In this document: positions 41,642 through 44,293 of the stretch, in pieces | Position numbering within the stretch: the first letter of the stretch is position 1 | Layout: each line of letters opens with the position of its first letter | Assembly: GCA_019359215.1 (NCBI GenBank) | Contig: JAHHHS010000062.1 | Span: 1-44,293 of the forward strand | Reading direction: 5' to 3' | Length of the DNA stretch: 44,293 nucleotides | Origin: Nostoc indistinguendum CM1-VF10 | GTDB lineage: Bacteria > Cyanobacteriota > Cyanobacteriia > Cyanobacteriales > Nostocaceae | Program-made: the position numbers and the translations under genes | The notes under the pieces: generated by a model | What the model was told of the DNA's origin: nothing | Database searches by the model: none | Seen by the model: only the letters and a program-made list of their open reading frames with translations

Positions 41642-43027
41642 ATGGCTCTCGTATCTGATATCGTTCTTGTACAAGACTTGACAGGATCTTTTTCCGATGA
41701 CTTTGTCAACTCAAGAGTTCTAATTCCATCAGTAGTAAACCGATTAACTAACCCTTTTTTAGCACCTGTTTTTGGTAGTGATTTGAAGTTCGGTCTTGCT
41801 TCTTTTAAAGATAAGCCCATTTCATCCTTGGGTAGCATTGGGGACTACGTTTACGAAAGAAACCAAGCTTTTACAAATAGTGCATCAACCATTAACACTG
41901 CATACAACGGATTTGGGACTAAAATTGGTGGTGGTGGTGACGAACCCGAATCGCAATTAGATGCACTTTTGTCCGTAGCTCTAGATAGCAGTATCGGTTA
42001 CAGAGTCGGTTCATTTCGTGTTGCTATAATAGCCACTGACGCTTCTTATCATCAAGCGGGTGATCGTGCAAAAGTTGATCCTGCGGGTACTATTGCTAAT
42101 AACGGAGATGGTGTAGTTCAGTTCAACGAAGATTATGCACAGATCGCACAAGTAAAAACTGCGTTAGAAGCAAATAATATTATCCCAGTGTTTCTAGCTA
42201 CGACTAATGTTATAAAAACCTACCAAGGACTAGTTACACAATTGGGTCGAGGATCTGTATTGTCCCTTGATTCTAACAGTGAGAATATTGCTGATGCCAT
42301 CAAAGAGGGAGTTGCTAGAGCCAGAGGAGTGATAAGTGATGGTCTGGGGACAGCTGACGCTGATTTTATTAATGCAGCGTCCTTTTCTTCGAGAGATGGC
42401 AGTAAAATTGTCTTTGGCGGGGAAGGTGACGACAGTATTTCGCTCTCTGGTGTGACTGGTAATCATTTCATTGATGGAGGAGCTGGTTCTGACATTCTTT
42501 TTGGCGGAGCTGGTGCTGACATAATAGAGGCTGGTAGTGATGACGACAACCTTGTAGGAGGTAACGGCAACGATATTCTCTTTGGCAGCAGTGGAATTGA
42601 TTTTCTGACTGGAGGTCTTGGTAATGATTACCTACAAGGAGATAGCGGTAATGACGTTCTCACAGGCGGTATGAATTTAGATATTTTTGCATTTACAACA
42701 GGGGCAAAGTTTGTTCTTAGCCAACTTGGACGTGATAGTATTCAAGACTTCGCTCCTGGTATGGACAAGATTCAACTATCGAAAACTACCTTTGACGCTC
42801 TAAGCAACTCAGTTTTCCCAAGTCTGTTAAATCCCGCAGACTTTGCCACAGTAAGCACTGATGCAGCAGCAGAATTTAGTGCTGCGAAAATTGTTTACAA
42901 TAGCGGTAATGGCATCCTCTTCTATAATCCCAATGGTGTAGCTGGTGGTTTTGCTGAGGGAGGTCAATTTGCGGTATTTGCTTCTAACCCTATTCTAAGT
43001 GCTGCAAGCTTTGAAGTAATTGTGTAA
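41642..43027 (+). CDS. VWA (integrin-beta-like) domain plus RTX repeat protein
   Basis: 461 residues from ATG 41642, with AAGGAG 7 nt upstream. Residues 1-230 form a von Willebrand A/integrin-like fold. VLVQDLTGSFSDDF carries a DxTGS metal-ion site (Asp12), and SFRVAIIATDASYHQAGD matches the second metal loop. Residues about 240-350 are RTX repeats (GGAGSDILFGGAGAD, GGNGNDILFGSSG). The last 110 residues are the cyanobacterial cap (DIFAFTTG, SIQDFAPGMDKIQLSK). The architecture predicts an extracellular Ca2+/Mg2+-dependent adhesin secreted without a signal peptide. A perfect terminator follows, so this is probably a single-gene transcript. Confidence 0.88.
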   Translation: MALVSDIVLVQDLTGSFSDDFVNSRVLIPSVVNRLTNPFLAPVFGSDLKFGLASFKDKPISSLGSIGDYVYERNQAFTNSASTINTAYNGFGTKIGGGGDEPESQLDALLSVALDSSIGYRVGSFRVAIIATDASYHQAGDRAKVDPAGTIANNGDGVVQFNEDYAQIAQVKTALEANNIIPVFLATTNVIKTYQGLVTQLGRGSVLSLDSNSENIADAIKEGVARARGVISDGLGTADADFINAASFSSRDGSKIVFGGEGDDSISLSGVTGNHFIDGGAGSDILFGGAGADIIEAGSDDDNLVGGNGNDILFGSSGIDFLTGGLGNDYLQGDSGNDVLTGGMNLDIFAFTTGAKFVLSQLGRDSIQDFAPGMDKIQLSKTTFDALSNSVFPSLLNPADFATVSTDAAAEFSAAKIVYNSGNGILFYNPNGVAGGFAEGGQFAVFASNPILSAASFEVIV

Positions 43028-43062
43028 TTTAATTTGATTTTAAACTTAACTTAAAGCACAAT

Positions 43063-43100
43063 AAAAGTGAGCAGGAGTAAATATCGCTGCTCACTTTTTT
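43063..43100 (+). terminator. Rho-independent terminator
   Basis: AAAAGTGAGCAG (43063-43074) pairs perfectly with CTGCTCACTTTT (43087-43098) over 12 bp around a 12-nt loop, continuing into a T run to 43100. It starts 36 bp after the VWA/RTX stop codon. Confidence 0.85.
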
Positions 43101-43148
43101 AGTTACAGCCAAGGACAACCACAAACTCACAGTAGTAGGACGCTCACG

Positions 43149-43430
43149 CTACCCCTCCCACTCAACCAACACCCCATCAACACAAGCAATTTCCCAATGC
43201 GGAAACTTCGCCAGCAACTTTTTAATCACAATCTGCAAAGCCGGATCATCCCAACACTCCTGCAAGAAGTCAAACCCCGGATTCTGCCCCGAATTTCCCG
43301 CCACTTTCAGTTTTTGCATCCGCTCCGGTCGAATATTTGACCGCGCTACAATCGCTTTATGCGACCATTTTTCAGGATTTACGACGGGCGCGGCGGAATT
43401 TTTACCTTCATCACTCCATAACAATTGCAT
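43149..43430 (-). CDS. Hypothetical protein, second half of a frameshifted gene
   Basis: The recognisable part reads VVNPEKWSHKAIVARSNIRPERMQKLKVAGNSGQNPGFDFLQECWDDPALQIVIKKLLAKFPHWEIACVDGVLVEWEG. I recognise no domain. The first 15 codons overlap the upstream frame (43379-43708) and cover the same DNA. A single frameshift near 43388 would fuse NCYGVMKVKIPP to VVNPEKWSHKAI, so the two are probably one ancestral gene. A diverged second copy lies at 43820-43915, and a tail-like scrap at 36362-36412. It could also be an expressed fragment. Confidence 0.5.
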   Translation of the reverse strand: MQLLWSDEGKNSAAPVVNPEKWSHKAIVARSNIRPERMQKLKVAGNSGQNPGFDFLQECWDDPALQIVIKKLLAKFPHWEIACVDGVLVEWEG

Positions 43431-43708
43431 AAAAAATATGCAGCCGCAGCTTCAACAATAGAAGTGATGGCAAGTTTATCCCGTAGAGAAGCGATCGCAG
43501 TTCCGTATGAGCGATCGCCATAATTAATCCCTAACCACAGGGATTGATTATTACAGTTATATTTCTCGCAGTGCTTTAGGGATTGCAGTGCTAGCCCCCT
43601 CATCCCATCACTTTTAAGACATAAAAAGTAGGCAATTGTTCTACTTAGCCACAAGAGAACAATCGCCTCACTAAATGAGTGTTTTGACGTTTCCACACGT
43701 AAATGCAA
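43379..43708 (-). CDS. Hypothetical protein, first half of a frameshifted gene
   Basis: 109 residues. The conserved-looking end is NQSLWLGINYGDRSYGTAIASLRDKLAITSIVEAAAAYFLCNCYGVMKVKIPP, after which the frame stops. The N-terminus (MHLRVETSKHSFSEAIVLLWLSRTIAYFLCLKSDG) may not be native. No known domain, no clear signal peptide. It is the 5' portion of the gene continued at 43149-43430. Confidence 0.4.
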   Translation of the reverse strand: MHLRVETSKHSFSEAIVLLWLSRTIAYFLCLKSDGMRGLALQSLKHCEKYNCNNQSLWLGINYGDRSYGTAIASLRDKLAITSIVEAAAAYFLCNCYGVMKVKIPPRPS

Positions 43709-43819
43709 ACTATAACGAGTATGTTAGCAGCTTCATCTGGCAAAAATGCATTTATCTCAAAAAATACTACTAATTGGCGAATTTACCACTCAAATAAGAC
43801 TTAAGCGTTGACTTGAATT

Positions 43820-43915
43820 TCCTGTCAGATTAAGTTTTTGCATACGTTCTGGTTGCATACTTGACAAAAGCTACAATCGCCTTGCATGACCATTTCTCAG
43901 GATTTGGCACAGGGA
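43820..43915 (-). pseudogene. Degenerate second copy of the adjacent hypothetical gene
   Basis: On the minus strand, VPNPEKWSCKAIVAFVKYATRTYAKT followed by a stop aligns with VVNPEKWSHKAIVARSNIRPERMQK. It retains only about 30 codons, so it is a remnant of a tandem duplication. Confidence 0.55.
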
Positions 43916-43976
43916 CGGCAGAACAGGTATCGTCTCTATGAGACGCGCAAGGGACATAAAGAACTTTGGGTTTAAC

Positions 43977-43990
43977 GGAATGGCACTAAG
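43977..43990 (+). repeat. Isolated MITE-type end
   Basis: GGAATGGCACTAAG, the same end as at 21-39 and in the complete element at 26673-26861. Confidence 0.5.
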
Positions 43991-44067
43991 AAAAACTCTA
44001 AGGTATGCAGAATAAGGGTTACAGCTTTTAATGCCACAGAGCGCAGTAATTAATGGCATAAGTAGGT

Positions 44068-44103
44068 GCGATGGTCGCAAAGCGAACCGCCTTCGGCATC
44101 GCT
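44068..44103. repeat. Small dispersed repeat
   Basis: GCGATGGTCGCAAAGCGAAC and the following CGCCTTCGGCATCGC, of the Nostoc SDR kind (compare 1040-1066, 7859-7885). Confidence 0.5.
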
Positions 44104-44293
44104 GATGAAGAGATGATGCACAGTTGCCTAAAAAATTTTCGGAGGTAGAAAAAGCTTACTCGTCTATGAAATACTTTTTTGAGACGAATAAGCCAACATC
44201 ATAAACACCACTGTGACACTAAGAGTACAAATTCTCAAGGACAAATTTAGTCAGAGTTTGGGGCTACCTTTTAAAGAACTGTTGCCAGAGTCT

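Larger units (their letters stand above)
43709..44293. other. Repeat-rich end of window, no intact gene
   Basis: Besides the remnant at 43820-43915, this holds a MITE-like end (43977-43990) and a small dispersed repeat (44068-44103). Short minus-strand frames are not supported. Confidence 0.45.

Noticed and set aside
1..44293. tRNA, rRNA or riboswitch
   Set aside because: No cloverleaf, rRNA-like stretch or known riboswitch consensus was recognised by eye; a covariance-model scan (Infernal/Rfam, tRNAscan-SE) would be decisive.

Overview
The window reads as chromosome from a filamentous, probably heterocyst-forming cyanobacterium (Nostocales). The signs are many HIP1 octamers (GCGATCGC), small dispersed palindromic repeats of the Nostoc type, and cyanobacterial families: RTX calcium-binding repeat proteins, filamentous-hemagglutinin exoproteins, a CHAT-TPR protease, DUF928, CHASE2 and TIGR03032. 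No rRNA, tRNA or CRISPR array was seen. Coding density is low and many genes are broken, so this looks like an accessory region rich in surface proteins and mobile DNA.

Layout. 1-5.7 kb: hemagglutinin debris, a GG-leader-like peptide carrying an in-frame stop, and two RTX proteins. 5.7-10.3 kb: conserved hypotheticals, an ArsR regulator with a frameshifted AHSA1/SRPBCC partner, and a pair of nested gene-less mini-transposons with Tn7/Tn5053-like ends. 10.7-15.4 kb: truncated S41 peptidase, truncated CHASE2 protein, DUF928, CHAT-TPR protease, and the tail of a hemagglutinin. 15.6-18.5 kb: three IS remnants (IS5-like, IS630, ISKra4-like). 18.8-23.7 kb: a 1269-aa FG-GAP/RTX protein and a TIGR03032 protein. 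24.3-32.4 kb: a compact biosynthetic locus. 32.6-35.6 kb: APS kinase (cysC) with an IS66 element in its last codons, and a second IS630 remnant. 35.9-40.5 kb: RTX debris and a long hemagglutinin without its N-terminus. 40.8-43 kb: a ricin-type lectin and a VWA/RTX protein closed by a strong terminator. 43.1-44.3 kb: broken, duplicated hypothetical genes and repeats.

The most interesting system is the locus at 24.3-32.4 kb. A three-domain enzyme (fatty-acyl-AMP ligase, acyl carrier protein, alpha-oxoamine synthase) lies 23 bp upstream of an arginine:X amidinotransferase whose Asp/His/Cys spacing matches glycine amidinotransferase exactly. An SDR protein without the canonical Tyr and an MFS exporter follow, and a TetR regulator is divergent, with a perfect 14-bp palindrome in the promoter region. 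The logic resembles the first two steps of saxitoxin assembly (SxtA oxoamine synthase, SxtG amidinotransferase), but a fatty acid would replace propionate. I infer a guanidino-ketone, guanidino-alcohol or 2-aminoimidazole lipid. I do not recall a described pathway with exactly this gene set.

A second theme is traceable genome rearrangement. The hemagglutinin-CHAT junction exists twice (15.3 kb and 36.4 kb), each side retaining scraps of the other. Several insertions still show their target duplications: 5 bp for the mini-transposon, 8 bp for IS66 and 11 bp for a MITE inside the biosynthetic operon.
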